Source: Candidatus Zixiibacteriota bacterium (GTDB lineage: Bacteria; Zixibacteria; MSB-5A5; GN15; FEB-12). Taken from it: a stretch of DNA of 64,000 nt. The stretch covers positions 372,001 to 436,000 of the forward strand of contig JAGNLV010000003.1 of the NCBI GenBank assembly GCA_017999435.1. Direction: 5' to 3'. The number at the start of each line of letters is the position of its first letter. Position 1 is the stretch's first letter. A program made the translations under genes and the position numbers. This document shows, piece after piece, positions 44,881 to 54,780 of this stretch. Below the pieces are notes generated by a model, which was not told the origin of the DNA, did no database searches, and was given only the letters and a program-made list of their open reading frames with translations.

Positions 44881-47568
44881 ATGACCCTCGCGAAAGGCCA
44901 CAGGCTCGGTCCCTACGAGATCGAGGGCAAAACCGGCTCGGGCGGCATGGGCGAGGTCTACCGGGCCAAAGACACCCGCCTCGACCGCACGGTCGCCATC
45001 AAGGTCCTCCCCGAACACTCCGCCTTAAACCCCGAGGCCAGAGCCCGTTTCGAACGCGAGGCCAGGACGGTCTCGAGCCTGAACCATCCGCACATCTGCG
45101 TGCTCCATGATCTCGGCCGGCAGGAAGGCGTTGACTTCCTGGTCATGGAGTATCTCGAGGGCGAAACGCTGGAGGATCGCCTCCGCCGCGGCCGGCTTGA
45201 CCTCAGCGAGGTTCTGACCATCGCCTCCCAGGTCGCCGCCGCCCTCGAGGCCGCCCACCGCAAAGGGCTGGTCCACCGCGATCTCAAACCCGGCAACATC
45301 TTCCTGACTGAAGACGGCGCCAAACTCCTTGATTTCGGCCTCGCCAAACCCCAGGCTGAGTTTGTCCAGGGGCTGGACGGGGAGACTCGCACCACCCCTG
45401 TCACCGGCGCGGGAGCCATTGTCGGAACCCTGCTGTACATGTCGCCCGAGCAACTCGAGGGCCGCGAAGCCGACGCCCGCTCGGACATCTTCGCCCTGGG
45501 CGCGACGCTCTACGAGATGATCACCGGTGAGCGCGCTTTCACCGGCGACAGCAAGGCCGGCCTCATCGGCGCCATCATGAGCGAACAGCCCCGCGCCATT
45601 GTCGAACGGCTGCCGAGCGCCCCGCCCGTCCTCGACCGCCTGGTCAGGAAGTGCCTGCAGAAGAGCCCCGACCGCCGCTGGCAGACCGCCGGCGACCTGA
45701 AAGACGAGTTGGACTGGATCGCCTCGGCCGGTTCACAGGCTGGCCTTGCCGCCCCGGTGGCGCTCCAGCGGCGTTTCCGTCTGCGCCTCGCATGGATACT
45801 GGCCGCGGTGTTCGCCCTGACCGCGGCGCTCCTCGGGGCCCAATGGCTGACGCAGAAAACGCCCGTTGCCCGGACCATGCGCTTCCGGATGCCGAAGCCG
45901 GAGGGCCTGGCGAGAACCGACTGGCCGCAGCTCTCGCCCGACGGCCGCTATCTGTCGCTCCTGGCGACCGATACCAGCGGCGAAACGCAAATCTGGATCC
46001 GACCCCTGAGTTCACCCCAGCCGTACCCGCTCCCCGGAACCGCCAATGCCCGCCGCCCCTTCTGGTCGCCCGACGGCGAGTTTCTGGCCTTCTTCGATCG
46101 GTCCTCGGACCGGCTCATGAAGGTCCCCGTGGCCGGGGGGCAACCGCAGATAATCTGCAAAACGGCCGGCTCCGACGGTACCTGGGGCCGCAACAACATC
46201 ATCCTGTTCGACGATTACCGCGACTACCGATCCATCGGCCAGGTGTCGGCATCGGGCGGGGAGCCCCGGCTGGCCGTCGCCCCTGACACGGCGGCCGGAG
46301 AACTGACCGCCACCTGGCCGTGCTTCCTACCCGACGGGCAGCACTTCATCTTCACCTGCGGCAGCGACTCACTTCGAGGCACGGATCAGGTGTTTCTCAA
46401 GCTCGGGGATATTGACGGCGGCGAAAGCCGTACACTCGGCACCGTGGAATCCCGGGCGGTCTTCTGCGAACCGGAGTACGTGCTCTACATGAAGAACGGC
46501 TTTTTGGTAGCGCACCGGTTCAATCTGAAGCGTCTGGAGCTGGAAGGCGAGCCGGTCCCGCTTACCGACCGTGTCGGGATTTCAGCCGGTTCGAACCTGG
46601 GGGTGAATGTCGCGGCCTCGGCCACCGGCATACTGGCCTGGCAGACGAAGGGACAGGCGAAAAGCCGTATGGTCTGGACCGACCGGGCCGGCGTTGCGCA
46701 GGATACGGTGGGCCCACCGGCAAATTACCGGGAGATCCGGCTGTCTCCCGACAACAGGCGGATAGCCTGCACCATCGCCGAAACAGGAGTGGAGTTCACA
46801 CGTCTATGGGTGGCGGACGTCGCCCGGGGATCGGTCTCAATCCTCACGTCCGGCGCCGGAAACTGGTTTGATGCGACCCCGCTGTGGTTCTCCGACAGCC
46901 GGTCCCTGGTGTACCTCTCCGTTTCGGCGACGGATCTCACCGCGAGTCTGTGCCGCCAACTGATCAGCCGGAGCGAGGCCTCCGTCCTGCGGCAGTCGAC
47001 CGGGGACGGTCTCCTCCCGCTTGGCTGGACGGCCTCCGGAAACCTGATCGTCGGAGCCATCCCCCTGTCCGCCGTCTCGACCGATACCGCGTGGAGGCTG
47101 GTGGCGATCGATCCGGAAGACACTGGCCGCCTCGATACGCTTCTCACCGGAGGGGACGCGGGCGTTCTCTACGATGTCTCCCCCGACGGACGTTACCTGC
47201 TGGTCGGAATGACCTCCGGGGTCGAGAGCGGGTTGCACGTGCGCGACCTCCTCCAACCCGACAATGCCTGGCTTCTGCCGGGGTCGGGGACCGCGGCCCG
47301 TTGGAGCCCGGCGGGTGATGAGATATTCTACTTTGAAGGCGACAACCTTGTCGCACTGGATATCGACCTCAGGGGAGGATTCGCCTTCGGCGCTCCCGAC
47401 ACCCTCTTCCGTCGCCATTTGGTCGCCGGACGGACGACACTCCGGGGGTATGACGTATCGTACGATGGCCGCCGGTTCCTCTTCGTCGCTCCGGTCGGCC
47501 CGGAAGAGCAGGAGCCGAACGAAATTGAGATTGTCCTCAACTGGAACGCCGAACTGAAGAGGAAGTGA
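44881..47568 (+). CDS. Transmembrane Ser/Thr protein kinase with TolB-like beta-propeller
   Basis: An 895-aa protein; ATG 44881 has AAGGAG upstream. Residues about 10-280 are a complete Hanks-type kinase: GSGGMGEVYRAKD, VAIKVL (Lys), HRDLKPGNIFL (catalytic Asp), DFGLAKP and MSPEQLEGREADARSDIFAL. One membrane helix follows (LRLAWILAAVFALTAALLGA), then a large extracytoplasmic part with TolB/WD40-like repeats (WPQLSPDGRYLSLLA, RRPFWSPDGEFLAFF, EIRLSPDNRRIACTI). Kinases of this build sense outside signals and phosphorylate cytosolic targets. Apparently monocistronic. Confidence 0.95.
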   Translation: MTLAKGHRLGPYEIEGKTGSGGMGEVYRAKDTRLDRTVAIKVLPEHSALNPEARARFEREARTVSSLNHPHICVLHDLGRQEGVDFLVMEYLEGETLEDRLRRGRLDLSEVLTIASQVAAALEAAHRKGLVHRDLKPGNIFLTEDGAKLLDFGLAKPQAEFVQGLDGETRTTPVTGAGAIVGTLLYMSPEQLEGREADARSDIFALGATLYEMITGERAFTGDSKAGLIGAIMSEQPRAIVERLPSAPPVLDRLVRKCLQKSPDRRWQTAGDLKDELDWIASAGSQAGLAAPVALQRRFRLRLAWILAAVFALTAALLGAQWLTQKTPVARTMRFRMPKPEGLARTDWPQLSPDGRYLSLLATDTSGETQIWIRPLSSPQPYPLPGTANARRPFWSPDGEFLAFFDRSSDRLMKVPVAGGQPQIICKTAGSDGTWGRNNIILFDDYRDYRSIGQVSASGGEPRLAVAPDTAAGELTATWPCFLPDGQHFIFTCGSDSLRGTDQVFLKLGDIDGGESRTLGTVESRAVFCEPEYVLYMKNGFLVAHRFNLKRLELEGEPVPLTDRVGISAGSNLGVNVAASATGILAWQTKGQAKSRMVWTDRAGVAQDTVGPPANYREIRLSPDNRRIACTIAETGVEFTRLWVADVARGSVSILTSGAGNWFDATPLWFSDSRSLVYLSVSATDLTASLCRQLISRSEASVLRQSTGDGLLPLGWTASGNLIVGAIPLSAVSTDTAWRLVAIDPEDTGRLDTLLTGGDAGVLYDVSPDGRYLLVGMTSGVESGLHVRDLLQPDNAWLLPGSGTAARWSPAGDEIFYFEGDNLVALDIDLRGGFAFGAPDTLFRRHLVAGRTTLRGYDVSYDGRRFLFVAPVGPEEQEPNEIEIVLNWNAELKRK

Positions 47569-47796
47569 CGCGCGCCGCACGGCGTCGGCTCGGCCCCGGA
47601 CGGCGTGCGACCGCCTTGGGAAGCGCAAGCCGAGTCATCTTTTCTTTCGGCAATGCCTGCAGGAGCCTCAGTCGCCGGAACCGAGGCCCATCGGCGGGCG
47701 CGCCTGTCGGCAGACTCTCTCCCGCGCAGACGTCAACATCATGTTGCGTTCGGCCGGGTGTGTGGTATCTTGCTGTAAACGTAGGAAACTACCGGG

Positions 47797-48756
47797 ATGA
47801 ACCGCAGGGAATTCTTGACCGAGGCCGGGCGCCTAGCCACGCTGGCCATCGTCGCCGGTCAACCTGGACTGATCAGCCTGGGCTGTCAGTCGGCCGGGTA
47901 TCGGCGAGCCTCCGGTCCCAAACCCGACTTCCTCGTCCCGCCCGATCCCCGTCTTCCGGGCGTCGTTCTTGCCCGCGACGAGGATCATGCGGCGGCGCTG
48001 GGCGCCGCCCTCGAGGGGATCGGCGGCATTCGGCGCTTCATCCAGCCGGGAGAACGGGTCCTCCTCAAACCGAACGCCGCCTGGGATCGCGTGCCGGCGC
48101 AGGCGGTCAACACGAATCCGCTCGTGGTGGGGGAGATGGTGCGCCAGTGCCGCCTTGCAGGCGCCGCCGAGGTCCTCGTCACCGATCATGGCGGCCCGCG
48201 ACCAGAGGAGGCTTTCACCCGCTCCGGCATCGCCGCCGCCGTCGCACAGAACGGCGGCCGGGTGATCTATCTTGAGGAGGACGATTTTCTGGAGGATGAT
48301 CTGGGCGGCCGCTTCATTGGCGCCTGGCCGGTCCTGCGCCACGTTTTCGAGGTCGACCGCTTCATCAACATGCCGATCGCCAAACACCACGGCCTCGTCG
48401 CCGGCACCGCCTCGATGAAGAACTTCTTCGGCGCTATCGGCGGTGTCCGCGACGTGCTCCACGATCAGCTCGACCAGGCGATTGTCGATCTGGCCGCCTA
48501 CTTCCGGCCTACCCTCACGGTGATCGATGCGACCCGCGTGCTCATGCGGCACGGCCCGGGGGGCGGTGCGTTCGAGGATGTCGCCGTCCGCAATGCGGTG
48601 ATCTGCGCTACCGACCAGGTCGCCGGTGACTCCTGCGCCGCCGGTTTCCTCGGCGCCGCCGGCCGCGACATTCGCCATATCATCCTCGCCGCGCAGCAGG
48701 GCCTTGGCGAGATCGACTACCGCCGCGCCGGGTTCCTCGAACTGGGCGGCATCTAG
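47797..48756 (+). CDS. DUF362 domain-containing exported protein
   Basis: A 319-aa protein beginning MNRREFLTEAGRLATLAIVA, a Tat-like or lipoprotein-like signal. The rest matches DUF362: PGERVLLKPNAAWDRVPAQA, EVLVTDHGGPRPEEAF, MPIAKHHGLVAGTASMKNFF and IVDLAAYFRPTLTVIDATRV. DUF362 proteins are often linked to iron-sulfur proteins, but no cluster-binding cysteine motif is seen in this one. Function unknown. Confidence 0.87.
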   Translation: MNRREFLTEAGRLATLAIVAGQPGLISLGCQSAGYRRASGPKPDFLVPPDPRLPGVVLARDEDHAAALGAALEGIGGIRRFIQPGERVLLKPNAAWDRVPAQAVNTNPLVVGEMVRQCRLAGAAEVLVTDHGGPRPEEAFTRSGIAAAVAQNGGRVIYLEEDDFLEDDLGGRFIGAWPVLRHVFEVDRFINMPIAKHHGLVAGTASMKNFFGAIGGVRDVLHDQLDQAIVDLAAYFRPTLTVIDATRVLMRHGPGGGAFEDVAVRNAVICATDQVAGDSCAAGFLGAAGRDIRHIILAAQQGLGEIDYRRAGFLELGGI

Positions 48757-48805
48757 GCTCTTGAGCGAAAGTCCGCGTGCAATCCGCGGTCGGGGGGAAA
48801 ACAAT

Positions 48806-48940
48806 ATGGGTGGCCACCTTCTCCAGGGCAGGGTTGATCGCAATGGCTCTTTCTCTTGCCACTACGGCGGTGGGCCACCCATTTGTCGCGAACGTCTCGA
48901 CAGTGAGCGATCGCGCTCCTGCCCGCGCGCCATCGCTCAC
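48806..48940. repeat. Intergenic inverted repeats
   Basis: Between the convergent DUF362 and enolase genes. Outer arms ATGGGTGGCCACC (48806-48818) and GGTGGGCCACCCAT (48869-48882) pair over 13 of 14 positions. A second pair, GTGAGCGAT (48903-48911) and ATCGCTCAC (48932-48940), is perfect over 9 bp. No T-run follows either. It may be a relic of a mobile or palindromic element. Confidence 0.55.
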
Positions 48941-49063
48941 CCCCGCGAAACGTCCGCCCATCAGGCCCAGGCGATTTCGACGGCGCCTGGTCCGCCGCGC
49001 GGCCGGGACGCCGGCCGCCGCGTGTGTCGGTCTCCCCGGAACCCCCCCGCTTCGGCGCTCCCG

Positions 49064-50392
<1,329 letters not shown>

Positions 50393-50439
50393 TCACATCC
50401 GCCGTAGATGCTACCATCCGCCCCGGACGCATGCAAGTT

Positions 50440-50646
50440 TTAACAGTCATTGGGGGGACAAGCCCTCAGAGTATGGGGCCCGGCCGCGACTTCCGCGCTG
50501 TGGCCGGTCCCGATCCCTTTGTGCGGCAACACGCTTGGCGCCGGCACCCGGTTTGATACGTAGGCCGTGTACCTTGGGTAGGACAGCAAGACCGGCGGAT
50601 TAAAAGATGCCGGTCGGGGCCGGCCGCTAACCGGCCCCTTTTTTAT
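50440..50646 (+). ncRNA. Candidate structured non-coding RNA
   Basis: This stretch has no convincing reading frame but several strong hairpins: GGGCCCGGCC with GGCCGGTCCC near 50477-50510, GACCGGC/GCCGGTC at 50590-50615, and an intrinsic terminator at 50616-50646. A terminator on the plus strand with no gene before it (enolase runs the other way) indicates a short independent transcript of roughly 150-200 nt. I could not match it to tmRNA, SRP RNA or RNase P RNA. 6S RNA is possible but unproven. The 5' end is a guess. Confidence 0.5.
50616..50646 (+). terminator. Strong intrinsic terminator
   Basis: GGGGCCGG (50616-50623) pairs with CCGGCCCC (50631-50638), followed by TTTTTTATT. Confidence 0.9.
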
Positions 50647-50922
50647 TCCCTCACCAAATGTGATTGTGCTCTCCCCCGCCACGGGTAGTTTCTGGCTTAG
50701 CGCGGCCCGAAACAGCCGGCGGATGGCGGTTTTCGACTCGCGCTAAAGAAAAAACTCGACAAACCGGTGCAAAAGCGCGTTAAACCCAATCTGAACACGA
50801 GGCCGACGCGAGCCGCCTGCCCCCGCGGGAAACGGTCGCCGGCCGCGGAAGCGAAAACCCGACCGGCGTCCGATTGGCCAGAGCGGCCGGGGCGCCCGAG
50901 GATTGACAACCCGAGAGACACT

Positions 50923-51174
50923 ATGGCTACCACTCCTTCGTCCTCCGCTCAGCCGGCCGAGGCTGCCCAACCGCAGACCGGCGAAAAACCGAAAATCTCC
51001 CTCCCCGACCTGAACTGGAAGACCGCTACCTGCGTCGTGTGCGGGAAACCGTTCGACTATCACGGACGGAAACCGAAAACTTGCCGCGACGGCAACTGCC
51101 GCTACCGTTTCGAGTACAAAATTGAGCCCGACAAGTGGGCCGGGCGCCAGAAAACTCTGTTCGACGTCGAGTAG
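50923..51174 (+). CDS. Small zinc-ribbon-like protein
   Basis: An 83-aa protein: a Ser/Ala/Pro-rich head, then LNWKTATCVVCGKPFDYHGR and KPKTCRDGNCRYRFEYKI, giving a C-x2-C then C-x4-C zinc-finger-like core. The ATG at 50923 has GAGAG upstream; the upstream frame is Arg/Pro-rich and rejected. Probably a small metal-binding DNA- or RNA-linked protein; family not recognised. Confidence 0.78.
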   Translation: MATTPSSSAQPAEAAQPQTGEKPKISLPDLNWKTATCVVCGKPFDYHGRKPKTCRDGNCRYRFEYKIEPDKWAGRQKTLFDVE

Positions 51175-51457
51175 CCCGGCCGGTTCAGCCTCCCGTGCGT
51201 TCTGCAGCGCTTCGCGGCGAGCAAACCCCGGCGTATAAGGGGCAACTCATTTCCGAAAGCGAGGTGCCCCGGGCCTACCTTACTCGGCCTATTCAGCGCG
51301 CTCGCCCTTGCAACGGCCGCCTTTGCCTCATCTTTGGCAATGATCTCTACCGGGAGTGCAGCCTCGGCCGGCTGACACCCGGAGAGAGCGACCGCCCCCT
51401 CCCGCGCCCTTCGCCCCGGCTGGCCGCGCCCCACACCACCCCCGCCTCTGCGCCGCT

Positions 51458-52039
51458 CTACGCCGAAAACTGCTTTCCGACAAACTCCCAGTTCACCAGT
51501 TTCCAGAATGTTTCCAGGTATTTCGCCCGGAGGTTGCGGTAGTCGATGTAATAGGCGTGTTCCCAGACGTCGCACGTCAGCAGCGGCTTCTGACCGTCCC
51601 GCAGCGGATTCCCCGCATTTCCCTTCGGCACGATCTCCAGTCCCCCGTCGGCTTTCCTCGCCAGCCAGACCCAGCCCGCGCCAAACAGCCCGACCGCGGC
51701 CGCGGTGAACTGCTCCTTGAATTTGTCGAACGACCCGAACGACCGCGTGAGCGCTTCGGCGAGCTTGCCCTTCGGTTCCCCGCCGCCCGCGGGCGACAGA
51801 CAGTGCCAGTAGAACGTGTGGTTCCACACCTGGGCGCCGTTGTTGAAGATCCCCCCCTCCGATTTCCGGATAATCTCCTCCAGCGAGGCGTCCTCGTACT
51901 GAGTTCCCCGGATGAGCTCATTGAGCTTGGTGACGTAAGCCAGGTGGTGTTTGCCGTAGTGATACTCCAGCGTTTCGGCGGAAACATGCGGCGCGAGCGC
52001 ATCTTTTGCGTACGGCAGGTCGGGCAGCGAATGGGTCAT
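51458..52039 (-). CDS. sodB: Superoxide dismutase (Fe/Mn family)
   Basis: A 193-aa enzyme that converts superoxide to peroxide and oxygen. Metal ligands appear in LEYHYGKHHLAYV (His), QVWNHTFYWHCLSP (His) and the closing DVWEHAYYIDYRN (Asp and His). The GLFGAGWVWLARK segment and GNAGNPL are more like iron than manganese types. No signal peptide, so cytosolic. ATG 52039 is chosen because GGAG lies 7 nt upstream; a start 13 codons earlier is not supported. Confidence 0.97.
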   Translation of the reverse strand: MTHSLPDLPYAKDALAPHVSAETLEYHYGKHHLAYVTKLNELIRGTQYEDASLEEIIRKSEGGIFNNGAQVWNHTFYWHCLSPAGGGEPKGKLAEALTRSFGSFDKFKEQFTAAAVGLFGAGWVWLARKADGGLEIVPKGNAGNPLRDGQKPLLTCDVWEHAYYIDYRNLRAKYLETFWKLVNWEFVGKQFSA

Positions 52040-52346
52040 GGGAGGCTCCTTTCCCCGGACCGGCGATTGAGCCGTCATTAGGTTTGCCCGAACGTTACCA
52101 CTCTGTCATGGCGGTGTCAAGCGGAGGCCGACGTTGGTCCCGCCGCAGATAATTGTCAAGTTCGGTCGCCGCGTCTCCGATAATCTGAGTGAAGACTGAT
52201 GGTGACTTAACGGAAATCGGACGTTTTGTTCGTTTATTGGGAAACCAGTCGTGCGGTTGGTTCGTTAAAGAGACAAAGAGCTTTTTAGTTGACCGCATCC
52301 TGGCGTCCTAACACTTTACATCTGGTTACTCATGGGGTGAAAGGCC
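52040..52346. other. AT-rich divergent promoter region
   Basis: A 307-bp gap between sodB (minus) and a small plus-strand gene. It is more AT-rich than the surroundings (52180-52320), as expected for two promoters. The 67-codon minus frame here (52095-52298) lacks a ribosome site and is not supported as a gene. Confidence 0.5.
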
Positions 52347-52604
52347 ATGGAGATTGGCTTGATTTATTCAAAGGATGACCCTCGCCAGACTGAGACGCGG
52401 GATTTTGTGCACTCGTACCTTCGAGATCGGGGAATCCTGGCCCAGATTGTCGAGGACCATCAACCGGTCGCTTCCCCGACCGTGGTCATCAACGGCGAGG
52501 CTGTTCGAGACCGCCGCGCCAAGCCGCGTGATGGCCATGGCCGGATGTTTCCGGCCCTCGCCGACATCGCCCGGGCCATCGAGCAACACGCGTGGTCTTT
52601 GTAA
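52347..52604 (+). CDS. Small thioredoxin-fold-like protein
   Basis: An 85-aa cytosolic protein: MEIGLIYSKDDPRQTETRDF, then GILAQIVEDHQPVASPTVVI and NGEAV. A Ser-Pro before a beta strand (cis-Pro type) and the length suggest a glutaredoxin-like fold, but there is no CxxC. Ribosome site GGGGTGAAAGG lies before the ATG. Located next to sodB, on the opposite strand; perhaps part of oxidative stress functions (inference only). Confidence 0.75.
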   Translation: MEIGLIYSKDDPRQTETRDFVHSYLRDRGILAQIVEDHQPVASPTVVINGEAVRDRRAKPRDGHGRMFPALADIARAIEQHAWSL

Positions 52605-52892
52605 CGGGTTAGCAGAAGGTACTCGACCGCACATTTTGTCAGTTTACGGCGCGGCCCCCCGGCCGCGCCGTTCTCGTGTCCGGCCGGCGCCCGGCCCGAA
52701 AACCCGCGTCCGGCGCGGGATTTCCCAGAAAACGCTTTACTTTGTCCCGCCCCGCCGATACTATAACGGGGTCAACCCATTGTTACTGCAACGACCTTTA
52801 CCTGTACCTGCAAGCGGGCTGAGAAAACTCAACGATTCGTGTATTTCCCGGGTTGCTCCGTGCGCCCGGACGTGCGAAAGGAGACAGATCCT

Positions 52893-54698
52893 ATGCAAAT
52901 GCTGCTGAAAGCAGGATTGACCATCGTCGCCGCGGCCCTGGTCCTGGCCGGGTGCGGCGGCGACCCGATGCCCACCACCCCGGCCGCCGCTCCCCAGGCG
53001 TACAAGGCTCTTGCCGGCGTGCCCACCACCGCCACCATCGACTCCGCCTGGGTCGCCATCCACGTCAGCCGGCCTGACACCCAGACGGTCGCGGTTCACC
53101 CCGTTCTGGGCGAGTGGACCGAGACCGAACTCACCTACGCCGGCCGCCCGGCCGTCGATACACTTGATACCCTCGCGGTCTTCACTGTCGTCGACACCGG
53201 CTGGATCATGATCCCGATCAGCGGCCTGGCAGCCGACTGGGTCGAGGGTCGGGACAATTTCGGCCTCATTTTCCGGCAAGCGGACACGGCGGCGGGCTTC
53301 GTCGGCTGGGACAGCCGCGAGGCGGCCGGCCTTGAACCTTACCTGCGCCTCTGCTATAGCTGGAAGGCCGACACGATGTGCGAGGTTTTCACGGCGGTCG
53401 CCGACGCCTACATCGACGAGGCCGCCCCGGATGCGAACTTCGGCGCCGCCGCCGAGCTGTTCACCGGCCGCGACACTGCCGAAGGCACCTCGCGCGCGGC
53501 TTTGGTGCACGTTGAGATCCCGGTGTACACGCCGCCGGCTACGCTCGGCGACTTCGTCTGGCTGGACACCGACCGCAACGGCGTTCAGGACGACGGCGAA
53601 CCGGGCCTGGCCAGCATCACGATTGATCTGTTCGCGTGCGACGGCGACACGCTGGTCGCTTCGGCCGCCACCGACCTCTCCGGTTACTACCGCTTCGATT
53701 CCCTGGCCCCCGGCGCCTACTACATCGCCGCGGCCCTGCCGGACAGCCTCATGTACGCCCTCCCGGATCAGGGCGGGGACGAGACCGCCGACAGCGATCT
53801 TGACCCGGCGACCGGCCGGAGCGCCTGCGTGGATCTGGCCCCCGGCGACGACTACCGGGCGCTCGACGCCGGCTACACCCTCGCCTATGCCGCGGTCGGC
53901 GACTTCGTTTGGAATGACATGAACGAGAACGGCCTCCAGGATGCCGGCGAGCCTGGGCTGGCGGGCATCGCCGTCAACCTGTTCGCCTGCGACGGCCGCC
54001 CTGTCGCCTCCGCCGTCACCGACTCTTCCGGCCGGTACCTCTTCGAAAACCTGGAGCCCGGCGACTACTACCTGCAGCTTGCCAATCCCTTCGGCTGGAT
54101 CTTCACCTATGCCGGCGTCGGCGGCGACGACCTGATCGACAGCGACGTCGACCGGTACTACAAGACCACGACCTGCTTCGCCCTCTCTCCCGGCGAGGAG
54201 GATTACTCCCGCGATGCCGGTTTGATCGAGACCGACGGCTGCACGCACGGGAAGGGGTACTGGAAGAACCACGCCGGCTTCGGGCCGCAACCCGACGAGG
54301 TGACCCGGCTTCTCCTGCCGATCTACCTCGGGACGCCGGAGGGCACTAAGACGATCGCGGTGGCCGACGCCCGCACTGCTTTCGACATCCTCCAGCAGCA
54401 CACCTATGGCCATCCGAGCAACGGGATCACGAAGCTCTACGCCCACCTGCTCACCGCCAAGCTGAATATCGTCAACTTCGCCAACCCCGAGGCGGTGTAC
54501 CCGTTGATCGACGAGATCGACGCCTTCCTGTCGGAGTACGACTGGAACGACTGGGAGATGCTCGCTCCGGACCGGCAGACCATGGTCCAGAGGTGGAAGG
54601 GCCGTCTTGAGATGTACAACGGGGGGAACCTCGGCCCGGGTCGCTGCGATGGCGATGCGGCGTACGATGATGACGGCGACAGCGACGGCGATTACTGA
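52893..54698 (+). CDS. SdrD/Cna-B repeat surface lipoprotein
   Basis: A 601-aa lipoprotein; ATG 52893 has AAAGGAG upstream, and LLKAGLTIVAAALVLAGC gives the lipobox. Part 1 (about 45-215) is a DNRLRE-like beta domain. Part 2 holds two SdrD B-like units, each starting with LGDFVWLDTDRNGVQDDGEP or VGDFVWNDMNENGLQDAGEP and each calcium-binding in appearance. Part 3 (about 445-590) starts GCTHGKGYWKNHAGFGPQ, a domain I know as a common C-terminal unit but cannot name. It ends in an Asp-rich tail DDDGDSDGDY. Probably an adhesion or scaffolding surface protein. Confidence 0.9.
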   Translation: MQMLLKAGLTIVAAALVLAGCGGDPMPTTPAAAPQAYKALAGVPTTATIDSAWVAIHVSRPDTQTVAVHPVLGEWTETELTYAGRPAVDTLDTLAVFTVVDTGWIMIPISGLAADWVEGRDNFGLIFRQADTAAGFVGWDSREAAGLEPYLRLCYSWKADTMCEVFTAVADAYIDEAAPDANFGAAAELFTGRDTAEGTSRAALVHVEIPVYTPPATLGDFVWLDTDRNGVQDDGEPGLASITIDLFACDGDTLVASAATDLSGYYRFDSLAPGAYYIAAALPDSLMYALPDQGGDETADSDLDPATGRSACVDLAPGDDYRALDAGYTLAYAAVGDFVWNDMNENGLQDAGEPGLAGIAVNLFACDGRPVASAVTDSSGRYLFENLEPGDYYLQLANPFGWIFTYAGVGGDDLIDSDVDRYYKTTTCFALSPGEEDYSRDAGLIETDGCTHGKGYWKNHAGFGPQPDEVTRLLLPIYLGTPEGTKTIAVADARTAFDILQQHTYGHPSNGITKLYAHLLTAKLNIVNFANPEAVYPLIDEIDAFLSEYDWNDWEMLAPDRQTMVQRWKGRLEMYNGGNLGPGRCDGDAAYDDDGDSDGDY

Positions 54699-54728
54699 GA
54701 CCCGCTCCCGCTGATCAGCCAAGACAGA

Positions 54729-54760
54729 AAGGCCCGGCGCTTGCGCACCGGGCCTTCCTC
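54729..54760. terminator. Bidirectional terminator
   Basis: AAGGCCCGG pairs with CCGGGCCTT (54748-54756) around a 10-nt loop. It lies between the convergent ends of the SdrD-like gene and glyS. Confidence 0.75.
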
Positions 54761-54780
54761 GTGGCTTGTCCGGCCCGCGG

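Noticed and set aside
50440-50646. Firm assignment of the RNA candidate to 6S RNA
   Set aside because: I could not find a convincing closing stem and central bubble, so the name would be a guess.
52095-52298. A 67-codon minus-strand frame in the sodB upstream gap
   Set aside because: No ribosome site, no family resemblance, and it covers the AT-rich stretch expected to be promoter.
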